NCBI GenBank assembly: GCA_027559495.1
Contig: JAMXSV010000019.1
Span: 62,001 to 126,000 of the forward strand
From: Aurifilum marmelostoma
Lineage: Eukaryota; Ascomycota; Sordariomycetes; Diaporthales; Cryphonectriaceae
Length of the DNA: 64,000 bases
Direction: 5' to 3'
The notes beneath the pieces are model-generated. The model made no database searches. It was not told the origin of the DNA and saw nothing but the letters and a program-made list of their open reading frames with translations. Positions 23,888 through 36,580 of the stretch are shown piece by piece (the stretch's first letter is position 1; every line of letters begins with the position of its first letter). A program made the position numbers and the translations under genes.

Positions 23888-26800
23888 TTATCTCTCTTCT
23901 ATTAATTGTTATCCCTAACGATCTTCTATAAGTATTCTAGCAAGTCTATACCTAGATTATACTTTCCTAATTAAGATATTAAATAGAGTTAAGAAACCGA
24001 AATCTTTCAATCTTTATTCTAATAACTTAAGGCAGAAAAAGTCTCTTTATTCTATTATTCTCTCTAAGGCTATTACTATAACTTCTTATTCTTTATATAA
24101 TGCTTAGAATTTAGAGTTTTATTAGGTTTCTTCTAAGGATTTCTCTTAGTATGCTAAATATATGCGCTATTATCTTTCAAAATGCGATATTCTTAAGCCT
24201 ATAAATTCTTTAGACCTTCTTCAAATTTCTGCGCAATATCAAAAGTTAGAGAATAAGATTAAGAATCTTAAGCTTAAGCTTTTGCAGCTTTGCTAATAAA
24301 AGCATTTATAGCGCAAAAAGATATTGTAGGCTATTTATTAAGGCTTAATAAATCTAGAAGAGTTAGAGCGTTTTAAGGCAGAAGATAAACGGATTTATAT
24401 TGCCTTTAAAGTTTAAGCTATAGTTTCTAAGAAGTTTATAGCTATTACTAAGGATCCTTCCTTTAAGGGTTTTAACTAGAATTCTATAGATATTAGTTCT
24501 GCTATAGTAGATTAGTCTAGTTTTCTAAATAAACTAGTTATAATAGATTTAAGCTAATTTTATAATTAAGCAAGCTTATCTTATTCTTAAGATAAGAGTA
24601 TATTCTAAAATTCTTTAATAAGTTTCTTGCTAATATTTGCAGTTTTCTCCTATAAGTTTTTACTGCTATTATAATCCTTCTATTAGACTAAGTATTAGTA
24701 TTCTCTTTCTTATTTCCTTGCTTTAAGGATTTTATTAACTTTATATTATTTATTATCTAATTTAATAGATTTATTATATATAAGTTCTGCTATATCTAGG
24801 GCTAGTTCTAGAAGTAAAATATAGAGAACTAAATATAATCTTTTATATAGAATAGCAAGTTTATAGTTAACTAGTAAAATTTTTTGCAAAATTTTAAAAG
24901 ATTTTAGTTTCTTATAATTAAGTTTTTTGCTAAGTTATATTATTTTAATATTCTTGCATTTTAGATAGACTTTATTTCCCTTCTTTAAAATTAATTCCTT
25001 AATTCTCTTAAAGTTAGCTATAATTATTATTTATTCTTTAACTTTTCTAAGTTCTGCCTAGAGATTCTTATAAATATGCTTTATTTTATATAATTTTTAA
25101 ATAGCATTTTCGGCATTAGTACTAGAAATTATTTTATAATATGCTATAGAATTATATTTATATAAGGCATAAAAGGGTAAAACCTTTATAATACTTATAT
25201 CTGCGCTATTATATATAAATTCTGCAAATAATAATTATTTTACTTAATTATTCTATTATTAGTTAATATAGTAGTATAAGTATTATTCTATAATTTAGTT
25301 AATATATTCTATTTATTTATCTATTTTTAGATAAAATGCAATAAAGAGTTATTATTTTAATTTAAGTAATTTAATAAGTAAGATCTAGAATTTTAATGCA
25401 AACTTTCTATTTTTATTAAATATAATTTCTTATAGCATTTTATATTTGCTTATAATTATTTTAAGTATTATATAAGCAAGTTCTTTTGCTATATTGCTTT
25501 CTTTATAGAATAAGAAATAAGCATACTTATTTAGTTTGCAAACTATTACTAAAATGCTATTAAATTATATCTTAGTTAAGAGTTCTTATAAAGATAATAG
25601 CTTAATAATAAAATCTAGGCTAATAAAGGACTAAATAGCGCTAAATACTAGTAAAGATTATAGTAGTTTATAAAGTTTATATTTATCTGCCTTATTTTTA
25701 TTATAATTATTATAATTCTTTAAAAGACTTGCAATTCTCTTCTTAAGTCCTAAAAAGTTTTAGTATCTCGAAATCTTATTATATATAGCTCTAATTCCTT
25801 AATAACTATATGCTAATGCTTTATATATATCTCTAATATACTAATTTTATTCTTTTAGAGTTATTTCTTCTAATTTCTTTCCTTTATAGCTAATTCTAAA
25901 GATAATATTTAATTCTCTATATGCATTAGTAAGATTTCCTTCTTTATCTTTTATAAAGATATTCTAAATTTCTTCTTTAATATAATCTTTATAATCTAAT
26001 TATCTGCTAAGAGCATTTGCTCTAGCATTTTCTTTTTCTTAAATATATATAACTTTAAAATCAAACTAGAATAAATATTCTGCCTATCTTATTTATTATT
26101 TATTTAAGATCTTTATTATTATAAATAAAGTAAGATTCTTATAGTTTAAAAATATTTTAATTATATATTTAGCGCTAATAAGATAATATTATTTCTTAAA
26201 TGCTTATACTATAGCTATAAGTTCTTTATCTAGTATTCTATATTATAGTTCTAGTTTATTAAGTTTCTTAAAGAAGTTAGCAATTAAGTATAAATATTTC
26301 TAGTTATCTTATTAATTAAATTCTCTTCTAATTGCATAATTTAATAAGTTTATTTAAAGCTTATATTTTTTTTCTAAATTAAATTCTTCTAAGACTAAAT
26401 CTTTTATAACTAATTTCTTAATCTTATTAAAAGCTTTATTTTCTTAATTTAACTAAAGAAATTATTATTTCTTTTTAATAAGGTTAATAAAAGGTCTAGC
26501 AATATCGCTATATCTGCTAATAAATTATTAGTAAAAGTTAGTATAATTAAGAAATGCTTTAATATCTATAATATTCTTAGATTTAAGCTACTCTCTAAGT
26601 GCCTATATCTTATCTTTCTGCATTTAGATATATCCTAATTCAATTATATATCTAAGATAATTAACTTTCTAAATATAAAAGTAACTCTTTATTAGTTTAA
26701 CTAGAAGTTTAGCATCTTATAGTATTTATAGCATTGCCCTAATATACTATTTATATATCTTAAGCTCCTTAAAGTAAATAAGGATATTATTAAGGTAAAT

Positions 26801-29800
26801 AATAATAAAGATATTAAGAAATTCTTAAAGGATATAGTTAATTATTTCCTAGAATAATGCAAGTATATTAGTTAATCTAAAGAGCATAACTAGATATTTA
26901 AAGTATTTATAGCAAATTCAAAATGCTATTTTCTAAATATTATTTTCCTTAATATAGATATAGTAATATCCTTCCTTAAGATTAAATACTATAAACTATT
27001 ATATGCTTTATAATTAATTTTATAGTTCTTTAATAAGTAGTAAAAGATATTAATTTTTAATAATAATATTATTAAGTTGCTTATAATTAATGCAAAGCCT
27101 AAATTTGCTATTTTTCTTAGATATAAATAGAATTAGATATCTTGCTAGAGATTGCAATAATTATATATATCCTTTCTTAATATTCTTATTAAGGTACTCC
27201 CTAAGTGCTTTAAATCTTACTTTATTAAGTTTATATATAGAGAAGAACTAAGGCTAAATTTCTTCCTTTAATAGGATTTTATAATTATATAAGCTATATT
27301 CTAGTAATTTATATTTAAATTTTCCTAAGAATAATTATCTAAATTTATAATATTTTTATAATATACTATTAAATATTAGTAAAAGTCCTTCTTCTATCTT
27401 TATTGCTTAAAGAATTAGGAGATACTATTAAATATACTTCTTTTTATTAGTTATTAATCTTTTATATAGCAATCCTAAGGGCTTTAAATAGTTGCTCTAT
27501 ACTAGACTAAATATCTAGGATTTTAGTAATAAGATCTTCTTATAATTCTATAATCTATATTCTAAAGCTTTCTTTTATTGCTTTAAGGCAAACTGCTTCT
27601 CTAAAGGTCCTGCTTCTATTATTATATTAACCTATTAGCGCCCTAGCATTGCTTAGGTTCGCCTTCTACTAGGTTCTTCTTTATAATTAATTAGGGTATT
27701 TATTATTTCTATTCCTTATTATTTTCTTTCTAATTTAAAAGTATATATAAATTTATTTAAGCACTTTTATCTTAAATAATACTTAATAACTAAATCTTAT
27801 CTTACGCTATTAATTGTAATTATCTTTCTAGATATAGCTTATTTTTATAAAATCTAGCTAGTAGTTTAATTAATTCGAGAATTATACTCTTTAAGCTAAG
27901 AAAGTTCTAAAATTAGCTTATATTATGCTATATTTATAATATTAAAAGAAACCCTTATTATATATCCTTATATCCAAATAGATAAATAATTAGTCTCCTT
28001 ATTAATTATACTAAGATTATATATAATAGGTTTTTCTTTTATAGTGCTAAGAGTATAAGATTATTCCTTCTATTTCTATTATAGTTATGCCTAATTAATA
28101 ATGCATAAATATATATAGTTTCCTTAAGCGCTACTATTTAATAGTATGCTATATTTTTATTTATAGATATATATATTAATAATAATATAAGTATAGTTTA
28201 TTCTAGAGGCTTTATATAGAGACTATCTTAGTTTAATTATCTATAGTCCTATTATAGGCGATCCTATCCTTTTAGAGTTCTTCTAGCTACTTATTAGGCC
28301 AGCGCCTTAGCTTATTATTAGGCATACTTATAATGCTTCCTATTATACTGCTATATATGCTAGGCATATGCTTTATTCTATATATAGATTATGCAGTTTT
28401 CTATTAGGCATTATTACTATTTGCGCTTTCTTTCTATGCAAGATCTTAGGCAATTTTCTAGTAATCTAATAAAAGCATAATTATGCTTTTTATCTAGTAC
28501 TTTCTAAAATTATAATTTAGATCCTTTATATGCCTAGATAATCTAATTAAATTCGCATATTAGAAACTATTTATATTTAACTTCATTTTTAAAATAAACT
28601 TAGCAGCTATAGTATATATATAAGATCTATGCTAGCTAGTAGTATTTGAAGTAAAATGCATTAATCTTAGGGTTTTCTAGATTTCCTGCCTTATAGTTCT
28701 AGATTAGAATGCTTTTAAAAAGCTCCTTTAGTAGTATTTTATATATAAGATATTCTATCTAAATATCTTATTATAAAGCATAGAAGCTAATGCTGCTTTT
28801 CCTGCTAGTTAGTATTAATGCTTCTAAGTTATCTATACTAAGTTATATAATAAGCCTAAATAGATTATTAGGCTGCTTATTCTAGAATTCTTCTTCTTTA
28901 AGAGTAAGTATTTCTATAATATTATCTTTTATTAGTATTAAAGTAAAGTCTGCATTCTCTAAATTATTATTATGCCTATTATAGGCTAAAGATATTATAG
29001 TATTTAATATATGCTCCTTATTAGTTATAAGCTATATAAAATAATGCTATAAGAGAAACTTCCTTAAGTCTTACTTATTCTTAAATCCTTAATTTATAGG
29101 ATTAATAGAATAATTTGATTATTAATCTTCTATAGGAGTCCTATTTCTAATAGCAAGTTATTATTATACTTTAGATTTTCTAGAGAACTATTCTAAACCT
29201 TCTTTCTCTAAAAGATGCAATAAGCAACTATTATTATAATATGCAATCTAACTAAGTAACTTATAATTAATAGAATCTATTACTTGCTCTATTAGAATAT
29301 TTTTATTTAAATAATTAGATTTCTATTATATAGCAATATTAAGTTATTATTTTTCTAAAAAAGGCTACTATCTTTTTCTTAGCTATTTATAATTGCAGAA
29401 AATATCATTTAGCTTATTGCAATTATAATAAGTAATCCTTCTAGCATTATTATTCTATTAGTTAGTAATATTAAGTTCTATAAAGCTAGTATATATAATG
29501 CTACTTTAAGCTATACTGCTATATTAACTGCTATTTCTAGCTTAAAGTTTCTTGCCTATATTAGCTAGAAACCTTTAAGTTTAGCTTCTTTCTTTCTTTA
29601 ACTTTTCTATTTATTATTTATATAGATAATTATTAATGCAGATTGCCTAGTTAGAAAATATTGCAAAGTTCTTTAGCTAATCTTATTTAAAGATTTTATT
29701 TTTAACTTTATCCTTTAATCCTTTATAGTAGTATTCTATAAGATTCTTATCTTTCTATAAAAGTTATGCTAAAAGTTGCTTAAATTTAACTATATAAGTA

Positions 29801-30365
29801 AAGGCTAACTTAATCTGCTTAAGATTTATAAGTTGCTATGCTATAATACATTCTTTATTTAGGTATCTAAAAGTTTCTTTAAGTGCTTTTTTAAAGCCTG
29901 CAAAGAAGTTAAATATATTCTTAGTACTCTAGATACACGCATCTAAATTATTTTAGTGCTTTAAGTAGTTGCATAGTAAAGATTTATATTAGATAAGGGC
30001 ATCTTTTTTAAGGCATATCCTAGTAAGAATAACTTTCTTATATTTATTAGTAAATTAGATTATATAGTATAGAAAGTATGCTTTATAGTAGGTAAGAAAC
30101 TTATAAAGCATTTTTTAAGCTTTATTATATATAATAGATTTATTTATCTTATATATCTTATTAAGAATAGCTAGAATAGTAGCTATAGTGCTATTCTAGT
30201 AATATAAAGTATGAACTTATTTCTAAAGTTCAGCAATAGCATTTACTATTTATTTGCGCATAATCTTAGAAGTAAACGAAAAGGATTCTTAAGAAGCTAT
30301 TATATTTTATATTGCTTAAGGGAATAATACTAAACTATTCTTAAATAAGAGTTATTAAAATATAA

Positions 30366-30863
30366 TAAGCATTATAGTAATCTAAAAATCCTTAAATACT
30401 AATTAGGTTTATACTAATAAGAGCAATATTAAAGTCCTAAGTTCTTAAATATAAAACTATATAAATCCTAATAATAATATAAGTATTTACTGCCTTTAAG
30501 GCTATTTAGTATATATAACTAAATACTTAGATTAATAACTAAAGAGCTATATATAAGTTCTATCTACTAATAGTAATAATTATAATTATATATCTAGCTC
30601 TTTAATAGGAGTTATTAGAGTTGCTTTTAACTTCTTTAACTAGTTGCTAGAGTTGCTTTCGACTTCTTCGACTAGTTGCTAAAGTCGCTTTCGACTTCTT
30701 CGACTATGCAACCTTTACAACCCTAACCCTTGCTTATGTAATCCTTGTTTCTGGAAGTGGAAGGCGGTGTGCTACTCCTCTAGTTAGGATGTTGGATCCT
30801 TGACACCTATTCCTTGTTGCTGGTGACCTGTTTCGTGACCTGTGTGTTGAATGGGTCATAACA
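30366..30863 (-). repeat. LTR, 5' in element sense, partly spared by RIP
   Basis: 498 bases: 32 longer than its partner, because the internal 32-base unit is present three times rather than twice (about 30611-30710). Its right part, from about 30650 to 30863, is GC-rich and apparently unmutated, whereas the left part carries the transitions. Confidence 0.85.
30611..30710. repeat. 32-bp tandem repeat inside the LTR (three copies)
   Basis: Unit approximately GAGTTGCTTTCGACTTCTTC followed by GACTAGTTGCTA. Two copies are in the other LTR. The copy-number difference accounts exactly for the length difference between LTRs. Confidence 0.8.
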
Positions 30864-31800
30864 TATTAATAATAAAGGCATATAAATATAGTTACTTACT
30901 ACTACTATAGAAAAGATAAAATATAAAACTACTTAATATACTATTATATAGCTCTTTACTATTTTAAGCAATAGCCCTAGCTTAAGCTAAAGCTTAAGTA
31001 GTTTCTAAAGATCTTTTAGAACTAAGCATAATATCTTTTAAATTTAATAACTAATTTATTTACCTTTCGCACTTTTCTTAAAGTAATAAATATATATAGA
31101 TAAGGCAATCTTTAGTAATAGCAAATAAAAGCTATAAGCAGCTATCTTAAAGCTATTATTTAGCAAATAAGCAAGGATATTAAGGCAGTTAGCCTTCTAG
31201 ATAAGAAGGAGATAGAGAAGAAGGATATAGATAAAGTAGCTAGTAAGCAAATAGCAGGAGGCATAATAGGAACTAATAATAAGGAAAGCAATTCCTTAGA
31301 TAGCTAGTCTAGCAATTTTAGAGATAAAGGCTAGGGTGCCTGCTCTGCTCCCTCTAATCCCCCCTTCTCCTTACCTTTCTTTTCCTTAGTTCTAGTATTT
31401 TCTATATTCTATTTTTCTTCTTAGCAGCTTCTGCATCTTCTTTCCCCTTTCCTTACTAATCTCTCTTCCTCTTATATCTCTCTTTCTTTTCTCTATTACT
31501 ATAACTTACGCATTTGCGCCTATTTACTACTATCTAGCTTAGATACTCTAGACCTTAGTCTTTCTATACGCATTTCTTGTATACGAACTTTTCTAGGCAT
31601 AGCTTGTATACAGAGGCAAGGGATAGCACGATATAGCTAGAGCAACTAGCTAGAACTCTATATCCTAATTCTGGATATAGAGCGCAAATCCGCTGATAGA
31701 AGGATATCTATATCTATATATACCTTGGTATATACTGCTAGATAGCTGCTCAGCGCGCCTTATACCCCCAGGGAGGTTTTCACGGCGTTAAATATACAAA
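30864..31800. mobile_element. Unidentified AT-rich, probably RIP-decayed repeat fragment
   Basis: Continues the TA-rich composition to about 31.5 kb. The plus strand shows a lysine/glutamate-rich stretch (about 31190-31290, KKEIEKKDIDKVA) and a C/T-rich tract (31340-31500), but no transposon motif I can name. Between 31540 and 31790 the sequence has several short palindromes (for example TATATACCTTGGTATATA near 31716-31733). It may be the rest of an element cut by the LTR retrotransposon, or a separate one. Confidence 0.4.
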
Positions 31801-32540
31801 CAAACAAACAAACTGGGCCTTGCGCTGCCTTGCATTGGCACAAGATAGTGATGGTGATACCAAAACCAATATGGAGCACTGAATTCCAGCCACAGCTGTA
31901 AAAGAGCCTGAATGATTATTAAATCCAGCAATGTTTATTAAAGGTCATTGTTATTGCCCAATTGCTAAACCAACATATGAAGTGACTATAAGGAAATAAT
32001 AAGTGTAGTCTAGCGAACAATGCCATTGATCCTGAGCTACCAGACCTACTCAAGTGAGTTGTTTCACTTAGTTATGAGCCTCAACAGGTGATAATGCACT
32101 GGTCAAATGAATATGACTGACCCACTGACAAATGCGTACAGCAGTTTGAATTCTAGTTCAGTAAACCTTTCATTTTAGCGCGTCCAAATGCTTCTGTATT
32201 CTAATAGTATATAGATACTTGTGTCTATGCTACCCCACAAAGCTTGTTCGTAGTCACATGTGGCTTGTATGTATACATTACTTGTGTAGATATCGATCAA
32301 AGTAAATGTGTTGGGCGAGTGTGCTCCTGTCACTAGACAATATAATTGTTTATCTGAACCACGCAGTGGATCCAATTCCATGGATCTCTGACCCATCCAG
32401 AGGAATATATATTCAACAATCATATTTTACAACTGGTCATTTCGAAACTTGGCTAAACACCTCTCACACTCAGCAGCCAGCCTCCAATAACATATCGGAG
32501 CAATATAAACGATACACCTCATGATAAAACATCGCCCTCG
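31801..32540. other. Intergenic, probable promoter region
   Basis: A short (CAAA)n tract lies around 31794-31812. No gene seen. It marks the sharp change from TA-rich transposon DNA to normal composition and includes the upstream region of the NMNAT-like gene. Confidence 0.5.
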
Positions 32541-33632
32541 ATGTTTAGACAGCCATCAAATATGGCGAGCAACATTGAGCTGAAGGCTGTGGACCACTCC
32601 CAAAACGTCATGGGACAGACAACTGCCACTGGATCCGATGTCATCAGCACCGTTTCTCTCGATGCTTTTCTAGCTAAAGCATTGCATGACGCTGCCATTG
32701 ACAGCTACCTACTTGGCGGCACATCTAGATCCGCCATCGAAGGCGGAGGCATTACCCTCCGTTCCGGCCGAATCAACCGCATCTTGGTGTTTTGTGGTGC
32801 ATACAATCCTCCGCATCTCGGTCACATGGCTCTCCTCGCAGACGGATTTCTCGACTGCATCCAGAATGTGGATAACTTTGCCGGGGCTGTTGTCATTCCC
32901 CTTGATGACATGCAGCTTCAAAAGAAGGAGCATGCAAGACAGGCAAAGAATCCAGCGGCATGCTCCGAGCACCCTCCTTTTCTGCTCGGCACGAAGCAGC
33001 GAGCTGAGCTCTTCGTGGAGCACCTCCGCAACGAGAGCATCAAGGAGAAATCGGACCTTCGAACAGTGGCCCCCAGGACCCTAGTCTGTAGCATTGGCCA
33101 CTGTACAGGAGTGGCTGATTTCATCCGCCCCGTAGCAGCTGCTGCTGCCAAGAGCGCCTACGACATCGGATTTCTCATTCTCAGGGGCCCCGATCACATG
33201 TATTATGACAACAAACTTATCAAGAATCCACTGCTGATCGACCCTCGGTGTCAGAAGATTATCTTTTCCGAAGCCGCTGGACGCCTCAACCCAATGACAC
33301 GATCTGGTAGCAGCCTTCGCCAGTGCAAGGGCTGGACTCCTTGGACGAAGTTCAACAAGGAGACAGAGAGTGACCTTGGCTCGACAGGGAGAACCATTTG
33401 GACGTGTCAACTTGATGGCCCATCTCCCAATGCCGAGCTGAGGTTTCTCTCTCGAGATACCACCAAGCCCAACCTCAACATCAGCTCAACACTGATCCGG
33501 GATATCGCGATCCAGGAGTCCCTCGATGATAAAGAGACCTGGGTCCAGAAGCTGAGTGATACGCATGCTGTCAGTCCCGAGCTACTCTTTGCTTATCACG
33601 TTCTCGAGCGCAAGGCAGGCAACGAGGTCTAA
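32541..33632 (+). CDS. NMNAT-like nucleotidyltransferase
   Basis: Single-exon gene of 363 residues. The HxGH signature of the nucleotidyltransferase alpha/beta-phosphodiesterase fold is clear: FCGAYNPPHLGH at residues 84-95, and the C-terminal ISSTLIR at 314-320 matches the ISSTxxR phosphate-binding motif of nicotinamide-mononucleotide adenylyltransferases. These enzymes join NMN (or nicotinate mononucleotide) and ATP to NAD(H). The ~70-residue N-terminal extension and long middle are unlike the compact housekeeping NMNAT, so this looks like a fungal paralogue; the substrate could be another nucleotide. No signal peptide. A second ATG at 32562 has a better start context (A at -3, G at +4) and would remove seven residues. 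It converges on the hydrolase at 34286-35549, 654 bases away. It lies ~740 bases from the transposon block yet is intact. Confidence 0.8.
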   Translation: MFRQPSNMASNIELKAVDHSQNVMGQTTATGSDVISTVSLDAFLAKALHDAAIDSYLLGGTSRSAIEGGGITLRSGRINRILVFCGAYNPPHLGHMALLADGFLDCIQNVDNFAGAVVIPLDDMQLQKKEHARQAKNPAACSEHPPFLLGTKQRAELFVEHLRNESIKEKSDLRTVAPRTLVCSIGHCTGVADFIRPVAAAAAKSAYDIGFLILRGPDHMYYDNKLIKNPLLIDPRCQKIIFSEAAGRLNPMTRSGSSLRQCKGWTPWTKFNKETESDLGSTGRTIWTCQLDGPSPNAELRFLSRDTTKPNLNISSTLIRDIAIQESLDDKETWVQKLSDTHAVSPELLFAYHVLERKAGNEV

Positions 33633-34285
33633 AACTTTTAGTGGTTCGGTGAGCTGCGAGCAAGGCGGAGGATATTACCCCTTTCAACATGAAAGACATG
33701 TCGAGTGGCGGAATCCAGTCTGATTGTGATCAACACATAAAGCTTAGGAATCGGATTGTTTACTTTATTATGATAATAGGCTTTCAAGCCACACTTTGTG
33801 CCTTTAGCTTGGATTAGTCATGCCACTCATGTTACTTATGTGATATTATCTTGAAAGCATTATGTTATTAACAATAATCCACAATCTGAATCAGATCTTT
33901 GTTTATGTATGTCTCTTCTTCGATCACTGTTTGAACTACCAATGTCATTCCAGCAGTATCTTATTCATAACTGGCGGAGTCTACCAAAGCACTGCAAGAT
34001 ATACTACCCAGCTATAAGTCTTCTGCCATGATTGTTAAAAAAATACTACGGAGCTGCAATGAACTTTTGGAAATCGTTGTTCATTTGTCTCTCTGTCTTA
34101 TTATAGGATCGGTAAGTGTCCTGGTGCAAATTGTTAGTTCTCAGGTAATTACTTGAATTATTGTCAACATCGTAATACATTCAGCCAGTTTCGATAAGAC
34201 TGAAACAATGATACTTTCTTTTCTGCTCCATGTACGCATGTGCTGGTCAAATCACAGAAATCCTTGCATCTTTTAGATTCTCGAA
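33633..34285. other. Convergent intergenic gap
   Basis: AT-rich 3' ends of two convergent genes. No further feature seen. Confidence 0.6.
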
Positions 34286-35549
34286 TTACTGCGCAGCAGT
34301 AGCCTTCATTGGGGAAGCAACATCCGGCTGAACAATTTTAACCTTTGGTGGAGAGTCCCCACGAGGCTGCCAGCCAGTCCATACAACTTCATGCTTCATG
34401 CTATCATAAGCCATGGCCATCTCCGTGCCATGCTGCGCATCCCAAGGCATGTTGCTATCTTGGGGGTCTCCCTTGAGCCAGAGTCCCGCTATAACACCAA
34501 GAGCGTTGCACAACGCCTGCTCTTGCCTCTCGGACTTGCAATTGAAATTGTGGTCCATGTCCTGAACATAGATGGTCCATGTCTTAGCTTTCATCTCCTT
34601 GCGGACAGGGCCAAAGACAATCTCGGGGGCCATCTACATATGTAACGGTCAGCAGCTTGCATTGTTAGTGTTGAGTTGGGATTATAAGAGCCAAACACGT
34701 ACCCAGTCTTTACTTCCCTTGATAAATAACACCCTCGCGTCTGCTGGAAGAGCCAATAACTCCTCCTTTCTGACGTCGTAGTCGCGAACCAGGGGGTAGC
34801 TCCACAGGATCATGTTCCTATTACCAGAGAATGCGCCTGAGCGTATTTGCAGTCAGCAGGGGATGGCAGGAGTCGTTTCCGATTAGGCAATAACTTAGTC
34901 AAAGTTAGTAGAAATATGGAGAGAAAGTCTTACTCGATCTAACAGCGCATCTAGCACCACGACTACGTCCACCCATGGCGCAGACGCTTCCATTTGCATC
35001 CAGATAAAAGTAGTCAAAGCCGGCTGTCCGCTTATCAACCTCGTCTTTGCTGTCGGCACGATCCTTCTGGAACGCCAATACGGCATGATGTCGTGCGATC
35101 CCTGACACAAACTCGATGAATGCCGGTGCCTGGATTCCTCGAACCCCCCCGTGGGAGAAAATGACTTCGGGAGAGACAGGTAGCTCGTCCAGGGATCCAA
35201 GGCCACGATGATTTCCTAGTTCCCTGACAGCCCTATTGTGAGCAAGCCTGGGTGGATTCCTTCTTGGAGCGACTATCTTGCGAGTAGGCCTCTTACTGGA
35301 GGACGTCTTGCGTATGGACTGTTTGGAAGCTTGATGTTTGAAGCCGGTCGGTGCCTCAGGTGGTGGTGTGTAGTACAGAACAACTCCATTTGAGCTGGTC
35401 TGAGCGGTGCGAATGTCATGATCTTTACCTTCCTCTCCAGATCCATGATAAATCCCATAGCTTTCGACGGGGATCTCTGGCGGATTGCGAATTTGCTTCT
35501 GACCATCTTCAGAGCAGAGGATCACATTCATTCCGACATCTTCACACAT
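34286..35549 (-). CDS. Alpha/beta hydrolase of the KANSL3/TEX30 type
   Basis: Three exons on the minus strand, 35549-34934, 34836-34703 and 34633-34286, give 365 residues; the introns (97 and 69 nt) have GTAAGA/GTACGT donors and CTGAC branch sites. A complete catalytic triad can be read: the nucleophile in GGRSRGAR (Ser196), followed by the SYPL strand typical of this group, Asp249 in FIKGSKDW, and His278 in MDHNF. An oxyanion-type SHGG lies near residue 148. KANSL3/TEX30/UPF0227-like hydrolases have no settled substrate. The first ~110 residues are Lys/Arg/Ser/Pro-rich and probably disordered. I chose ATG 35549; the frame stays open to ATG 35630, but that adds only a His/Thr repeat translated from a GT microsatellite and is less likely to be coding. 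Convergent with the NMNAT-like gene. Confidence 0.8.
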
Positions 35550-35579
35550 CTTCGTCCGTGTATTGCGCAGAGGGATATA

Positions 35580-35632
35580 TATACGTATGTGTGTGTGCGT
35601 GTGTGTGTATGTGTGTATGTGTGTATGCAAAC
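35580..35632. repeat. GT microsatellite
   Basis: Imperfect (GT)n/(GTAT)n run just upstream of the hydrolase start. On the minus strand it is in frame and could encode alternating His and Thr. Confidence 0.9.
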
Positions 35633-36580
35633 ACTGATAGCATTCGTCAGACAGTTGCTTTCAAGTGACGGCTTATTTCGAATTATGGTTTTATTAATTT
35701 GTTATTCTGGTTCCAACTGAACGATAAATGGTGGGTTTAAGAATGAGAACAGCGTCAAGACTTCTTTTGAATTCAGAAAATCGGATACTCTTTTTATGAT
35801 CTCGGGTGTTATTCCCTTCATTGTTGGATTCTTGCACAGAATCAGTTAATATCACAAGAACCTTGACCTATGTTTCAGCGTACAATTTTGGCACAATAGC
35901 GATTGTCATCTTGTAGATTTCTTTATTCGCACCGGAAGCAACAAAATGCTTTGTACAATCAACGGGAATACTGATCTATTGTTGTATTGAAATTGATCCT
36001 CTGAATCCCGTTCCGTGTCCATTGTATGAACTCTATTTTTATTGTCTCATTCTTCTTAACTTGAGCAGCGTAAAATTTACAGAGCAAGAAAATCATAGCG
36101 TCCATATTTTAAAAAGGCCAATAATTATGAAAACATTCATCGATTCTATTATACTGATAAGTGAGGATTCGCATGCGAACGAGGCTTCGATGCGGCCTTG
36201 CCGGATACCTTGTTCGCGGGGCTCGGGCTGCAAGACATCTTCGGATCACATTGTTGGGTTCGGTGGCATTTCTGTGCCGAAAATGAACACATGCACTTCG
36301 ATTAGAGTATTTAGCTGAACTCCAGTCTCCAGTCTGTAGTCATCTTGCAGTTTCCGTAAGGGTTGACAAGTTCTCCACCTGTATCGCTCGTCCAGCTGAA
36401 CAGTCCGTAATTACGTGGTAAGCTTCAGGTTCTCGCCGAGATAATTATAGACTGGTAGATAGCCCTAACGGAAGTAGACCAATTTGTGATCGAAGCCATG
36501 GAAGACTTATTATGTAGGGGCCAGCTTCCGCTCATGTGTGGACGCCCAACCCTGTGACGAATGCAAGGCAATAACCACAA

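Larger units (their letters stand above)
23422..30863 (-). mobile_element. RIP-degraded Ty3/gypsy LTR retrotransposon
   Basis: Two direct LTRs (23422-23887 and 30366-30863) bound ~7.4 kb. The coding sense is the minus strand: the reverse transcriptase around 26960-26770 still shows the LTN-I-A-L-F, NYIL-EFLNIF and Y-L-N-N boxes of the gypsy pattern (normally YLDD), and the integrase tail near 25000-24900 shows KEGNKVYLK and LSKKLNYKKLK, characteristic of the chromovirus group. The upstream LTR is therefore the right-hand one, and read in that sense it starts TGTTATGACC, as many fungal gypsy LTRs do. Gag would lie about 28.5-30.3 kb, but I could not recognise its motifs. Both catalytic aspartates and many Gln codons are lost by G to A or C to T, so the element is dead. 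No clean target duplication was found (TATAA before, TATTA after). Confidence 0.85.

Noticed and set aside
23422..30863. CRISPR-like or satellite array suggested by the 32-bp repeats
   Set aside because: Only two or three adjacent units exist, without spacers, and they lie inside LTRs.
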